Shown here: positions 9,247 to 18,883 of the stretch, piece by piece
Numbering within the stretch: position 1 is the first letter of the stretch
How the letters are laid out: every line of letters begins with the position of its first letter
Source: DASTEQ01 sp040905185
GTDB lineage: Bacteria; Chloroflexota; Limnocylindria; QHBO01
NCBI GenBank assembly: GCA_040905185.1
Contig: JBBDRZ010000005.1
Coordinates: 1 to 64,000, forward strand
Direction of reading: 5' to 3'
Length of the DNA stretch: 64,000 bases
Translations under genes and position numbers: made by a program
The notes under the pieces: generated by a model
Database searches by the model: none
What the model was told of the DNA's origin: nothing
What the model saw: only the letters and a program-made list of their open reading frames with translations

Positions 9247-9607
9247 TCCCGTAGACCTGGGCGCGAGGCAGGCGGGCCGCCTCGTCCTCCGCCCGGACGC
9301 GACCGCTGGCCGGTTGGAAGGCGACCGGCACATCGCGCGGCGTGCCACCCTCGTACGCGATGAGCCAGGCCAGGCCGACCTGGGTCAGCTGGGCGCCACC
9401 CGCCTGGCTGGGCTCCACGAATGGCGCGATCAGGAGCCGGCGCCGATGGAGCCGCTCGACCGCGAGCTGCAGGGTCTGCGGCTCCACGCCCAGCTCCGCG
9501 GCCAGCGTATCGAGGGTCATGTACTGGTTCGGCGCGCGCCGCAGGTGGCGGAGGATGGCCGCGGTCAGCTCGTCTCCGTGTGGCGTTGGGCGCGTCGGCT
9601 TGGTCAC
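9221..9607 (-). CDS. Small winged-helix-like protein downstream of dnaE
   Basis: 128 aa from GTG 9607, sharing GTGA with the dnaE stop, which sets the start. Residues about 10-75 resemble a winged helix: DELTAAILRHLRRAP, LDTLAAELGVEPQTL, then AVERLHRRRLL as recognition helix and a beta wing ending in QLTQVGLAWL. The remaining ~50 residues are polar without a recognised fold. It is probably translationally coupled to dnaE, but a replication role is not shown; it may be a local regulator. The 3' end overlaps the ABC ATPase gene. Confidence 0.65.
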   Translation of the reverse strand: MTKPTRPTPHGDELTAAILRHLRRAPNQYMTLDTLAAELGVEPQTLQLAVERLHRRRLLIAPFVEPSQAGGAQLTQVGLAWLIAYEGGTPRDVPVAFQPASGRVRAEDEAARLPRAQVYGIRTRTPSD

Positions 9608-12600
9608 GGGCCGGATGAAATCCCCGGTCGCACCGCGCTCAGCCGCCGCTCCACGCTGAGCGCGGCCGGGACCTCGCGCCGGAGGACAGCCTCCAGGTCC
9701 TCGTCCCAGCCCGTGGCCTGGGGAAGGCGGACCTGGCGGGTCGCGCCTGCGACCGGCACGGCGAGCACGACCGGCAGCGTGCCGGGGCGGCGCCGAACGA
9801 TGGTGGTGACCGACTCGATCGCGTCCAGGAGAGCGTCGACCGACAGGTCGGGGGCGAAGGAGATCCACAACGAGCCTGCGGCGCCCTCCGCCACCGCCGG
9901 GATGGGCAGCGATCCGGCGGCCGGCGGCGCCTCGTCGGCGGTGACGGCGTCGGCGGTGGCGACCGGCGATTCGGCGCCCCGTGGCCGGGCTACCGGGACC
10001 GGCGATGGCTGGGCGGCGGCACCGGCACCGCCGTTTCCGTTGCCGATCGCCACCACTCCCCCAAAGCGTTGCCCGCGGCTCCGCTGCAGGCGGTCCCGTT
10101 CGGCGCTGAACTCAGCCGCCCCCATGCGCTGCGCGTCGTCCCACGCATATACGGTCTCGCACAGCAGCTTGGCGTCCTCGTCGCGATGGTCGACCCGGCC
10201 GCTGACCAGGACCACGGTGTCATCGGCCCAGGCGTTGGCGGTCTCGGCGAAGACCTTGGGAAAGACGACGACCTCGACGCTGCCCTGGAGATCCTCGAGC
10301 TGCGCGACGAGCATGGTGGACCCGGCCCGGGTGATGACGCGGCGCGTGCCCTGGATGATCCCGCCCAGGGTGACGCGGGCCTGGTCGGACTCTTCGGCCA
10401 GGTCGCCGGTGTACGCGGTCACGAAGTCCGGCAGCTGATCCGCGATTTCCCCCAGCGGATGCTCGGTCAGGTACAGCCCGAGCAGCTCCTTTTCCCAGCG
10501 CAGCCGCTCGCGACGCGAGATCTCGCCTCGTGCCATATCGGTCGTGCCCGCGCCGCCAAGGCTGCCGTCGTGGTCGGCCGCCGCCTCGGCGGCCATCGGT
10601 ACCGCGAAGAGGTCGAACATCGTCGACTGCCCGGCGGCGACGTCACGGTGATGGCGAGCTGCCGCGTCGAGCGCCCCGTCGAGGCGATCCAGGAGCCCGC
10701 CCATGCTGCCCAATGACACCAAAGCATTGACCTTGATCAGCGACTCGAACACCCGCTTGTTGACGCGCTGCGGGTCGACCCGGCGGCACAGGTCGTCCAG
10801 CGAGCGGAAGGGTCCCCCCGCCGGTTCGGCGGCCGCATCGGCTTCTCGTGACGCGACGATGGTCTCGACCGCGGCCTCGCCGACGTTCTTGACCGCCGCC
10901 AGCCCGAACCGGATGGCGCGCGTGCCGTCCGCATCGGCCTCGACCTCGAACAGGGAGCCGGAGCGCTGGACGTCGGGTGGGCGGACCTGGATCCCCAGCC
11001 GCCGGCACTCGGCGACGACGGCGGCCACCTTGTCCGACCGCTCGCGGAACCCGTTCAGGACCGCGGTCATGAACTCGACCGGGTAGTTTGCCTTGAGGTA
11101 GGCCGTCTGGTAGGCGATCAGCCCGTAGCAGGTGGCGTGGGCCTTGTTGAACCCGTAGCGGGCGAAGGGCTCGAAGGCCGCGAAGACCTGGTCCACGGCC
11201 GCCGGCGGGATGCCCTTCTTCTTGGCCCCGGCCTTGAACTTGGCCTCGTGCTCGCGCAGGACCTGGGCGTTCTTCTTGCGGATGGCATAGCACAGGTTGT
11301 CCGCCTCGGGGCCGGTGTAGTCGGCCATGGCGATTGCCGCGGCCATGATGTCCTCCTGGTAGACGAAGATCCCGTACGTCTCGTGGAGGGCCGGCTCGAG
11401 CGAGGGGTGGAGGTACGTCACCGCCTCGTCGCCGTGCTTGCGACGGATGTAGGCCGGGATGTTGGCCATCGGTCCGGGGCGGAAGAGCGCAACCATGGCC
11501 GCCAGGTCGCGCACCTCGGTCGGCCGCAGGTCCTTGACGTAGCGGCGCATGCCCGAGCCTTCCAGCTGGAAGATGCCGGTCGTCTCGCCGGTGGAGAGAA
11601 GCTGGAACGTCGCGGCGTCATCGAGCGGCAGGTCCTCGACGTCGATGGCGATCCCCCGGTGGCGCTGGATCAGCTCCACTGCGTCGGCCAGGATGGTCAG
11701 GTTGATGAGCCCCAGGAAGTCGAACTTCAGCAGGCCCAGCGCCTCGCAGGCATGCATCTCGAACTGGGTCATGGTCGTCTCGCCGTCGGTCGCGCGCTGG
11801 AGGGGCATGATCTCGGTCAGCGGCTCGCGACTGATCACGATCCCCGCCGCGTGGGTGGACGCGTGGCGGGCCACGCCTTCCAGCTGGCGGGCGGCACCCA
11901 GGAGCCGATCGACCCGATCGTCGCCGGCCATCAGCTCCCGCAGCTGGGGGCTCGTCTCGACCGCCCGCTCGAGGCTGATGTTCAGCTCGTTGGGCACGGC
12001 CTTGGCCACCCGATCGGCCTCCGCGTAGGTCAGGCCCATGGCACGCCCGACGTCGCGGATGGCGGCCTTCGCGCCCAGCGTTCCGAAAGTGATGATCTGG
12101 GCCACCCGGTCGGTGCCGTACTTGCGGGTCACGTAGTCGATGACCTCGCCGCGACGGTTGTCCTGGAAGTCAATGTCGATGTCGGGCAGGGTCACCCGGT
12201 CGGGGTTCAGGAAGCGCTCGAAGGGCAGGCCGTAGGCAAGCGGGTCCACCGGCGTGATCCCCAGCGAGTAGGTCACGATGCTCCCCGGCGCCGATCCCCG
12301 GCAGGTGGTCATGATCGACTGCTCGCGGGCAAACCGGGTGAAGTCGGCCACGATCAGGAAGTAGGCCGAATACCCCATCCGATCGATGATCCCCAGCTCG
12401 TAGTCCAGCCGGCGGTGGATCTCGGGGGTGACCTCCGGATACCGATCCGCCAGCCCGCGCTCGCATTCGCGGCGCAGCCACGACGCGGCCGTCTCCCCCT
12501 CCGGGACGGGGTAATCGGGCAGGCGGAGGCGATCGAACTCGAGGCGCAGGTCGACCATGTCGGCCACCCGGAGCGTGTTGTCCATGGCCTCGGGCAGCTC

Positions 12601-13383
12601 CCCGTTGAACAGGCGGTGCATGTCGGCCGGCGGCTTGACGTAGAACTCGTTGGTGTCGAACCGGAATCGACCCGGCGTGTCGAGGTTGGCCGCGGTCTGG
12701 ATGCACAGCAGGAGGTCGTGCGCCTCCGCCTGGTCGGCCAGCGTGTAGTGCGTGTCGTTGGTCGCCAGCAGCGGAATGTTCGTGCGTCGAGCCAGCTCCA
12801 CCAGCCGCTGGTTCAGGCGCGTCTGCTCGGGCACCCCCGAGTCCTGGACCTCGAGGAAGTAGTTGCCATCGCCGAGGATGGACCGATAGTCATCGGCCAC
12901 CTGGGCCGCGGCCCGCTCATCGCCTTCGGCCAGGCGGCGCAGCACCTCGCCACTCAGACAGGCGCTGGTGCCGATGAGTCCCTCGCTGTGCGCGGCCAGC
13001 AGCTCCTTGTCGATGCGCGGCTTGTAGTAGTAGCCGTCGAGGTGCGCCGTCGTGACCAGGCTGAGCAGGTTCCGATAGCCGATCGCATCCCTGGCCAGCA
13101 GGATGAGGTGGTAGTAGTCGGAATCGGCCTTGCCCTCCTTGTCGGTGTGCCGGCGGGGCGCGACGTAGGCCTCCACGCCCAGGATGGGCTTGATGCCAGC
13201 CGCCGTTGCCGCCTCGTAGAAGGCGATGGCGCCGTACAGCGCGCCGTGATCGGTGAGGGCCACGGCCGGCATGCCCAGCTCCGCCACCCGGTTCGCGAGC
13301 TCGGGCAGCCGCGACAGGCCATCCAGAAGGCTGAACTCCGAGTGGACGTGGAGATGGACGAACTCGTCGCGGGGCGAATTCAC
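9604..13383 (-). CDS. dnaE: DNA polymerase III alpha subunit
   Basis: About 1259 aa from GTG 13383; upstream in-frame sequence is not polymerase-like. The PHP domain opens at once with FVHLHVHSEFSLLDG (residues 8-22) and continues with ALTDHGALYGA. The polymerase active site PDIDIDFQD is at about residues 398-406, followed by GTLGAKAAIRDVGR. After it come the fingers, the helix-hairpin-helix and the OB-fold region (GGIIQGTRRVITRAG). Length fits the DnaE1 type rather than PolC. It synthesises the chromosome as the replicase core. It is divergent from the M3 peptidase, with 94 bp between starts containing two 24-bp repeats. Confidence 0.97.
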   Translation of the reverse strand: MNSPRDEFVHLHVHSEFSLLDGLSRLPELANRVAELGMPAVALTDHGALYGAIAFYEAATAAGIKPILGVEAYVAPRRHTDKEGKADSDYYHLILLARDAIGYRNLLSLVTTAHLDGYYYKPRIDKELLAAHSEGLIGTSACLSGEVLRRLAEGDERAAAQVADDYRSILGDGNYFLEVQDSGVPEQTRLNQRLVELARRTNIPLLATNDTHYTLADQAEAHDLLLCIQTAANLDTPGRFRFDTNEFYVKPPADMHRLFNGELPEAMDNTLRVADMVDLRLEFDRLRLPDYPVPEGETAASWLRRECERGLADRYPEVTPEIHRRLDYELGIIDRMGYSAYFLIVADFTRFAREQSIMTTCRGSAPGSIVTYSLGITPVDPLAYGLPFERFLNPDRVTLPDIDIDFQDNRRGEVIDYVTRKYGTDRVAQIITFGTLGAKAAIRDVGRAMGLTYAEADRVAKAVPNELNISLERAVETSPQLRELMAGDDRVDRLLGAARQLEGVARHASTHAAGIVISREPLTEIMPLQRATDGETTMTQFEMHACEALGLLKFDFLGLINLTILADAVELIQRHRGIAIDVEDLPLDDAATFQLLSTGETTGIFQLEGSGMRRYVKDLRPTEVRDLAAMVALFRPGPMANIPAYIRRKHGDEAVTYLHPSLEPALHETYGIFVYQEDIMAAAIAMADYTGPEADNLCYAIRKKNAQVLREHEAKFKAGAKKKGIPPAAVDQVFAAFEPFARYGFNKAHATCYGLIAYQTAYLKANYPVEFMTAVLNGFRERSDKVAAVVAECRRLGIQVRPPDVQRSGSLFEVEADADGTRAIRFGLAAVKNVGEAAVETIVASREADAAAEPAGGPFRSLDDLCRRVDPQRVNKRVFESLIKVNALVSLGSMGGLLDRLDGALDAAARHHRDVAAGQSTMFDLFAVPMAAEAAADHDGSLGGAGTTDMARGEISRRERLRWEKELLGLYLTEHPLGEIADQLPDFVTAYTGDLAEESDQARVTLGGIIQGTRRVITRAGSTMLVAQLEDLQGSVEVVVFPKVFAETANAWADDTVVLVSGRVDHRDEDAKLLCETVYAWDDAQRMGAAEFSAERDRLQRSRGQRFGGVVAIGNGNGGAGAAAQPSPVPVARPRGAESPVATADAVTADEAPPAAGSLPIPAVAEGAAGSLWISFAPDLSVDALLDAIESVTTIVRRRPGTLPVVLAVPVAGATRQVRLPQATGWDEDLEAVLRREVPAALSVERRLSAVRPGISSGP

Positions 13384-13411
13384 GGGGAGCCCATGGTAGC
13401 CCGCCGACCTG

Positions 13412-13467
13412 GCCAACGGTCGGAGCCGCCGGGTAGGCGCTTCGCCAACGGTCGGAGTCGCCGGGTA
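13412..13467 (+). repeat. Pair of 24-bp direct repeats in the dnaE/M3-peptidase promoter region
   Basis: GCCAACGGTCGGAGYCGCCGGGTA occurs at 13412-13435 and 13444-13467 with one mismatch. The 32-bp spacing is about three helical turns, so both copies face the same side of the DNA. They fill most of the space between two divergent starts and could be operator sites or a small local duplication. No binding protein can be named. Confidence 0.75.
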
Positions 13468-13477
13468 CCATCCCGGC

Positions 13478-15430
13478 GTGCTGTTCGACTTCACCTCGGT
13501 CACCGAGGAATCGGTCGGCCGCGAGACCGACCGCGGCCTGACGGAGGCTGACGCGCTCGTCGCGCAGGCCGTTGCGGCCGAGAATGCCACTTTTGACGCC
13601 CGGGTCGCGCCGCTGGAGCTGGCCGGGGCCCGCCTGACCGAGGCCTACGGCCGGGGTGCGTTCCTGGCCCAGGTCCACACCGACCCGGCGGTGCGTGACG
13701 TGGGCTCGGCCGCCGAAGAGCGGCTCACGAAGTGGCGCTCCGCGCTCCCGTTCCGCGAGGACCTGTCCCGCGCTGTCCTGGAAGTGGCCGAGGCGCCCGG
13801 CGCCGAAACGCTGAACGTCGAACAACAGCGGGTTCTGGAGCATTGGATGCGCGACTTCCGCCGTGCCGGGCAGTCGCTGGATGTACCGGCTCGGAAGGAG
13901 CTTGAGGGGATTCGGGCCCGGCTGGTGGAGCTGGAGGTCGCATTCAACCGCAACGTCAACGAGTACGACGACGCGATCGAGGTCAGCCGCGAAAGCCTGG
14001 CCGGGCTTCCAGACGAGTTCGTCGAGCGGCTGAAACCGGGCACTGCGCCGGGGACCTTCCGGGTGAGCCTCGATTATCCCGAGCTCTACCCGTTCCTGGC
14101 CCAGGCCGCGGACAGGGAGGCGCGCGAGGCGCTGTTCCGCAAGCACTGGCAGCGGTCGGTCGACCAGAACCGACCGTTGCTCGTCGAGGCGCTCCGGCTG
14201 CGCCAGCGGTCGGCCGAGCTCCTGGGCTATCCGAGCTGGGCCCACTATGCGATCGAGGTCAAGATGGCCGAGACCCCCGAGGCGGTGGCCGACTTCTACG
14301 CCTCGCTCGTCTCGCGCCTGGAGCCGTTCCGTGACCGGGAGCTGTCGGCGCTGCGCGCCCGCTTCGAGTCCGATGGGCATTCCGGGCCCATGAGCGCCTG
14401 GGACTGGATGTACTACGACGAGCAGCTGCGACGAACGGATTACGGAGTGGATGCCAACCTGGTGGCGGAGTACCTGCCCCTCGAGGCCTGCCTGGCGGGC
14501 ATGTTCGCGCTCACTGGAGACGTTTTCGGGCTCGACTACCGGAAGGTGGAGGACGCGCGGGCGTGGCATCCCGCGGTGGAGCTGTACGAGGTCCGCGATC
14601 GGGCCAGCGGGGAGCTGCTCGCGCACTTCTATGCCGACTGGTTCCCGCGCGAGGGGAAGTTCGGTCACGCGGCCGCCTTCCCCCTCGTCATCGGCCACCG
14701 GCGAGTGGATGGGTCGTACGAACACCCGGTGAGCACCATCCTCGCCAACTTCACGCCGCCGGGGGGTGGTCGGCCGTCCCTCATCCAGCACAACGAGCTG
14801 GAGACCCTGTTCCACGAGTTCGGCCACATCCTCCACCAGGCGCTGACGCAGGCCGATTACTACCGCACCAGTGGCGGAGAAACTGAGGTCGACTTCGTCG
14901 AGGCCCCGTCCCAGATCATGGAGCACTGGACCTGGGACCCCGTTGTGCTCGGCCGCTTTGCGCGCCATTACCGGACCGGTGAGCCGATTCCGGCCGACCT
15001 GGTCGAGCGGATGGTGGCCGCGCGCCGCCTGAACATCGGTCTGAAGACCCTGGTCCAGGTGTTCTATGGGCAGGTCGACCTGTCGATCCATGACGGGCGG
15101 GCGGAGCCGGATCTGGATGAGGCCCTCCGGAAGGCATACGCCCACGTGGGCCTGCCCTATCCGGAGGGCACGTTCCTGCTTTCGGGGTTCGCGCACCCGA
15201 TGGGCGGCTACGACGCGGGCTATTACGGCTATCTGTGGTCGGAGGTCATCGGGGACGACCTGTTCGGCCGCTTCACCGCCGAGGGCGTCACGTCGCCCGA
15301 GGTGGGTGCGGCCTACCGGCGCTCGATCCTGGAGCCCAACGGCAGCCGTCCGGCCAGCGAGCTGGTCCGCGCCTTCCTGGGACGCGACCCGACCCCCGAC
15401 GCCTGGCTCCGCCTGCGCGGGATGGCCTAG
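13478..15430 (+). CDS. M3 family zinc metallopeptidase (oligopeptidase A/thimet type)
   Basis: 650 aa from GTG 13478. The zinc site HEFGH is at about residues 447-451, and the downstream Glu ligand region reads DFVEAPSQIMEHW, which marks the M3A group rather than PepF. A C-terminal GYDAGYYGYLW carries the substrate-binding tyrosines of the family. There is no signal peptide, so it should be cytosolic and degrade short peptides released by larger proteases. It is divergent from dnaE, and its end overlaps the convergent phosphatase by 4 bp. Confidence 0.93.
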   Translation: MLFDFTSVTEESVGRETDRGLTEADALVAQAVAAENATFDARVAPLELAGARLTEAYGRGAFLAQVHTDPAVRDVGSAAEERLTKWRSALPFREDLSRAVLEVAEAPGAETLNVEQQRVLEHWMRDFRRAGQSLDVPARKELEGIRARLVELEVAFNRNVNEYDDAIEVSRESLAGLPDEFVERLKPGTAPGTFRVSLDYPELYPFLAQAADREAREALFRKHWQRSVDQNRPLLVEALRLRQRSAELLGYPSWAHYAIEVKMAETPEAVADFYASLVSRLEPFRDRELSALRARFESDGHSGPMSAWDWMYYDEQLRRTDYGVDANLVAEYLPLEACLAGMFALTGDVFGLDYRKVEDARAWHPAVELYEVRDRASGELLAHFYADWFPREGKFGHAAAFPLVIGHRRVDGSYEHPVSTILANFTPPGGGRPSLIQHNELETLFHEFGHILHQALTQADYYRTSGGETEVDFVEAPSQIMEHWTWDPVVLGRFARHYRTGEPIPADLVERMVAARRLNIGLKTLVQVFYGQVDLSIHDGRAEPDLDEALRKAYAHVGLPYPEGTFLLSGFAHPMGGYDAGYYGYLWSEVIGDDLFGRFTAEGVTSPEVGAAYRRSILEPNGSRPASELVRAFLGRDPTPDAWLRLRGMA

Positions 15431-16224
15431 GGCCCGATGCCCTGGCGGCGGGCCAGCAGGGTCACCAGCTCGGCGTGGAGGAGGCCATTGGTGGCCAAGG
15501 CCGTCGGTCCGGCGTAACCGGGGTTGCCATCCAGGTCGGTGAACTGCCCACCGGCCTCGGTCACGATCAACGCCGGCCCGGCCAGGTCCCAGACCGAAAC
15601 CCCGGTTTCCATCATCACCTCAGCCGATCCCTGCGCCACCAGCATGTAGCCCCAGAAGTCGCCCAGCCCGCGGTCGCGCCACGATCGCCGCAGTGCCTCG
15701 CGGATCCCCTCCCCGCGACCCTCGTCATCGAAGGGCGACAGGCCGGCATGGATGAGGTGCGCTTCCTCGAGGCTTGACACCGCCGAGACGCGTACCGGCC
15801 AGGTCCGTCCGCCCAGGGTCGTGGTTGCGCCGCCTCCACGGGTCGCCGACCAGCGCTGCCCCAGCGCCGGCGCCGAGACGACGCCCGCCACCAGCTCCCC
15901 GTCATGCTCGACGCCGATCAACGTGGCCCAGACGTGGATGTGGCGCGCGAAGTTCGCGGTCCCGTCAATCGGGTCCACGATCCACCGCGTCCCATCAGCG
16001 CTCGAGTCGTCCCCGAACTCTTCGCCAAGCACGCCGTGGCTCGGGAACCGGCGCCGGACCCGGTCTCGAATCAGCTCCTCGATGGCGGTGTCGGCCGCCG
16101 TGACCGGCGTGCCATCGGCCTTGGTGCTGACCGCAGGTCCGGCCAGGAAGGCCGGCAGCGAGATGGCGTCCGCCGCATCGGCGAGCTCCAGGCCAAAGGC
16201 CCGCAGCGCTTCGGGGTCATCCAT
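15427..16224 (-). CDS. Inositol monophosphatase family phosphatase, histidinol-phosphatase-like
   Basis: 265 aa from ATG 16224, overlapping the gatB stop by 8 bp. The family's metal and phosphate motifs are all present: GEEFG, WIVDPIDGTANF and WDLAGPALIVTEAGG. It hydrolyses a small phosphate ester with Mg2+. Features such as VSTKADGTPVTAAD and the short C-terminus resemble actinobacterial HisN enzymes, which act on histidinol phosphate. Inositol-1-phosphatase or 3'-phosphoadenosine phosphatase activity cannot be excluded. No other histidine gene is in the window. Confidence 0.85.
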   Translation of the reverse strand: MDDPEALRAFGLELADAADAISLPAFLAGPAVSTKADGTPVTAADTAIEELIRDRVRRRFPSHGVLGEEFGDDSSADGTRWIVDPIDGTANFARHIHVWATLIGVEHDGELVAGVVSAPALGQRWSATRGGGATTTLGGRTWPVRVSAVSSLEEAHLIHAGLSPFDDEGRGEGIREALRRSWRDRGLGDFWGYMLVAQGSAEVMMETGVSVWDLAGPALIVTEAGGQFTDLDGNPGYAGPTALATNGLLHAELVTLLARRQGIGP

Positions 16225-17698
16225 CCAGAACGGCGTCCAGCCGCCGCCGCAACTCCTCGTTCACCAGGCGGGCGTCGGCCCGGCCGTCCATGCGCGCCAT
16301 GACCCGCCCGACCAGGAACCCGTACACCTGCCGCTTGCCGGACCGATACGCCCCGACCGCCGCCGGCTCGGCGCGGAGCACCGCATCCACCGATTCGGCG
16401 ATGACCACCGCGTCGCTGACCTGCGCCAACCCCTCGGCCACGATGACGACGCGGGGCATCTCTCCCGATTCGAAGCACCGCGCCAGGACTTGCTTGGCGC
16501 TGGCCGGACTGATCCTTCCCGCATCCAGCTCGGCGATCAGCTCGGCCAGGCCCTCGGGCGGCAGGGCCACGTCACGAGCGCGCAGTCCCTCGGCGGCGTG
16601 CTGGTTCAGCAGCCGGCTGAACTCGCCGGTCACCCAGTTCGCGGCAGCCTTGGCAGGCGCGCCCGCGGCGACGACCGCGTCGAAGTAGTCCCCCAGGCTG
16701 ACCTCCGCGGTGAGGACCCCCGCGTCGTAGGGCGAGAGGCCGAGCTGGGCGACGTACCGTTCACGGCGCGCGGCCGGCAGCTCGGGGAGGGTGGCCCGGA
16801 TCTCGGCCACCCACTCGGGAGATGGTCGCAACGGCGGCAGGTCCGGCTCGGGGAAGTACCGGTAATCGTTGGCCTCCTCCTTCGAGCGTTGGGGAATCGT
16901 CCGTTCGCCGGTCTCGTCCCAGCCCCGCGTCTCCTGGATCAGCGGCGTGCCGGCGTCCAGCGCCTGGGTCATGCGCGCGACCTCGAACTCCATGGCGCGC
17001 TCCAGGGACCGGAACGAGTTCAGGTTCTTGACCTCGACCTTGGTGCCGAGGGCTTCGCTGCCGGCGGGCCGGAGGCTGACATTGCCCTCGATCCGCATAG
17101 AGCCCGCCTCCATGTCGGCGTCCGAGGCCCCGATGAAGCGGAGCAGGTCGCGCAGCGCCTCCCCGTAGGCCCGGGCCTGGGCTGGGGTCCGCAGGTCCGG
17201 CTCGGTCACGATCTCCATCAACGGCACGCCGGCGCGGTTGAAGTCCACCAGGGAGTGGTCACGCCCCCCGTGGAGCAACCGCGCGGTGTCCTCCTCCAGG
17301 TGGGCACGGGTGATGCGCACGGTGATCTCCCCGTCCTCGGCCGGTACCGGAACCCGGAGCCGGCCGTCGGCGGTCAGCGGCAGGGCGTACTGGCTGATCT
17401 GGTAGCCCTTCGGCAGATCGGGATAGAAGTAGTTCTTGCGCTCGAAGCGGACGGCATCGGTCTGGACCTCGGCTTCCAGGGCCAGGCCGGTCAGCATCAC
17501 GAGCTCCACCGCTCGGCGGTTGATGATCGGCAGCGTGCCGGGCATGCCCATGCAGATGGGACACACCCGCGTGTTCGGCTCATCCGGCTGGCCGGGAAGC
17601 GGGGCGGTCCGGCAGCGGCAGAACATCTTCGAGGCCGTCCGCAGCTGGGCATGGACTTCGATCCCGATCACGGTCTCGTAGGCGGTGCCGATGGCCAC
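16217..17698 (-). CDS. gatB: Asp-tRNA(Asn)/Glu-tRNA(Gln) amidotransferase subunit B
   Basis: 493 aa from ATG 17698. The opening YETVIGIEVHAQLRTASKMFC and the zinc Cys pairs (CRC, then CPICMG) are diagnostic. The central kinase-like domain includes NLNSFRSLERAMEFE, and a YqeY-like tail ends the protein. With GatC and GatA it converts Glu-tRNA(Gln) or Asp-tRNA(Asn) to the amide form. The partners are at 37159-38977, so gatB is split from gatCA here. Its start lies 11 bp from the possible start of a divergent gene. Confidence 0.97.
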   Translation of the reverse strand: MAIGTAYETVIGIEVHAQLRTASKMFCRCRTAPLPGQPDEPNTRVCPICMGMPGTLPIINRRAVELVMLTGLALEAEVQTDAVRFERKNYFYPDLPKGYQISQYALPLTADGRLRVPVPAEDGEITVRITRAHLEEDTARLLHGGRDHSLVDFNRAGVPLMEIVTEPDLRTPAQARAYGEALRDLLRFIGASDADMEAGSMRIEGNVSLRPAGSEALGTKVEVKNLNSFRSLERAMEFEVARMTQALDAGTPLIQETRGWDETGERTIPQRSKEEANDYRYFPEPDLPPLRPSPEWVAEIRATLPELPAARRERYVAQLGLSPYDAGVLTAEVSLGDYFDAVVAAGAPAKAAANWVTGEFSRLLNQHAAEGLRARDVALPPEGLAELIAELDAGRISPASAKQVLARCFESGEMPRVVIVAEGLAQVSDAVVIAESVDAVLRAEPAAVGAYRSGKRQVYGFLVGRVMARMDGRADARLVNEELRRRLDAVLDG

Positions 17699-17709
17699 GG
17701 CCGGATTGT

Positions 17710-18138
17710 ATGCTCCGCCCCGTGAAGGTCGGCGAGTGGGAGGATATCGGTCGGTCCCGGGCGCTCCTGCAACGCGTGCTCGGGGAGCTGGGCGCGGTTG
17801 AGCTGGCCGCCCACGTCACCCTGCACGCCGATGGCGACCGCCAGCGGGTCCTGGTGGCCACCGACATCGGTCTCCTCGACTACAACTACGGAGCCACCGC
17901 GCCCACAGAACCCACCTACGAGCTGCGCGGCGGACTCACCCGCTGGCCCTCGGTGCGCGGCATGCGCCTCCAGAGCGACGCCCAATGGGACGACAACGCG
18001 CGCACCGCCCGATCGATCTGGCGGCTCGTGGCCGAGGAGCCAAAGATCGAGCTGGCGGCCGAATCGACCGAGAACGACCGCGCCGCCGTGACGGCCCTGC
18101 TCGACTTCGCACGCGCCTGCTTCGCCTCCCTGGACTGA
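17710..18138 (+). CDS. Hypothetical protein
   Basis: 142 aa from ATG 17710; GTG 17722 is equally likely and would leave more room for the divergent gatB promoter. The sequence reads as an alternating alpha/beta soluble domain (LLQRVLGELGAVELAAHVTL, then RVLVATDIGLLDYNY), with no signal, membrane span or catalytic motif I recognise. Its TGA overlaps the ATG of the lipoprotein gene at 18138 by one base, so the two are co-translated. The fold is perhaps PH/GRAM-like from the strand pattern, but that is a guess. Confidence 0.65.
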   Translation: MLRPVKVGEWEDIGRSRALLQRVLGELGAVELAAHVTLHADGDRQRVLVATDIGLLDYNYGATAPTEPTYELRGGLTRWPSVRGMRLQSDAQWDDNARTARSIWRLVAEEPKIELAAESTENDRAAVTALLDFARACFASLD

Positions 18139-18857
18139 TGAAAAAGCTGGCCACCGTGGCCAGCGTCCTGCTGTTAGCCGCATGTGCTCCCAGTGACTCC
18201 GAGACGCCGTCACCCTCCCCGCTGGCGACGCCCCAGGAATCCATCTCTGCAATTCCGTCACTTGCGGCCTGCGATTCAGGCGTCGTATGCGACGGGCCGC
18301 TGGCGGCAGGTGACTACGTCTCCGACACCACCGGGGCGCATATCGAGTTCACGCTCAGCGAACACGACTGGTCCGGCCTGGCGGACATCCAGGACGTGGG
18401 CTTCGCCCTCTTCCTGGCCGATGTCGGGGGCGGCCACGGCGTCAGCGTGGTCAGTTACTCCGGCGAGATTTTCACCGATGCCTGCTCGTCGGAGGTAACG
18501 TCGACGATCGGGGCCACTCCGGCTGACTTCATGACCTTCCTGGCCGCGCGGACCGGCGTGACAGCCACGGCACCGGTCGAGGTCGAGGTTGGGGGCCGGC
18601 CCGCGCTCCAGGTGGACGTCACGACCGAGATCGATGCGGCCTGCGAGGCCACCGGCGGCGGGCGTATCTGGCTGTGGGCCCTGCCCATCGTCGGGGACTT
18701 CCATTTCAACGACGCGGAGACCGCGCGCGTGATCGCCGTCGACGGCGGGAGCGCGACCGTGATCATCGTCATCGAGGCCTTCCCCGACGCCGACTACGAC
18801 CACCTGCTCGAGCACGCGACCGAGGTGATCGACTCGATGGTGATCGAGCCGCTCTAG
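18138..18857 (+). CDS. Putative lipoprotein of unknown function
   Basis: 239 aa from ATG 18138 (TGATG junction with the gene before). The signal MKKLATVASVLLLAAC ends in a lipobox, giving lipidated C16, followed by a Ser/Pro/Thr-rich tether. The folded part, about residues 38-239, has four Cys and strands such as VEVEVGGRPALQVDV, and ends in a helix EHATEVIDSMVIEPL. Overall this resembles uncharacterised surface lipoproteins of Gram-positive-type or monoderm bacteria. Downstream lies the second repeat array rather than a clear terminator. Confidence 0.75.
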   Translation: MKKLATVASVLLLAACAPSDSETPSPSPLATPQESISAIPSLAACDSGVVCDGPLAAGDYVSDTTGAHIEFTLSEHDWSGLADIQDVGFALFLADVGGGHGVSVVSYSGEIFTDACSSEVTSTIGATPADFMTFLAARTGVTATAPVEVEVGGRPALQVDVTTEIDAACEATGGGRIWLWALPIVGDFHFNDAETARVIAVDGGSATVIIVIEAFPDADYDHLLEHATEVIDSMVIEPL

Positions 18858-18883
18858 TAGTTCGACCCGCAATAGCTCGGTAC

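Noticed and set aside
11137..13551. 804-codon open frame antisense to dnaE
   Set aside because: Its codons mirror dnaE, the composition is typical of shadow frames, and it has no domain; dnaE motifs decide the strand.
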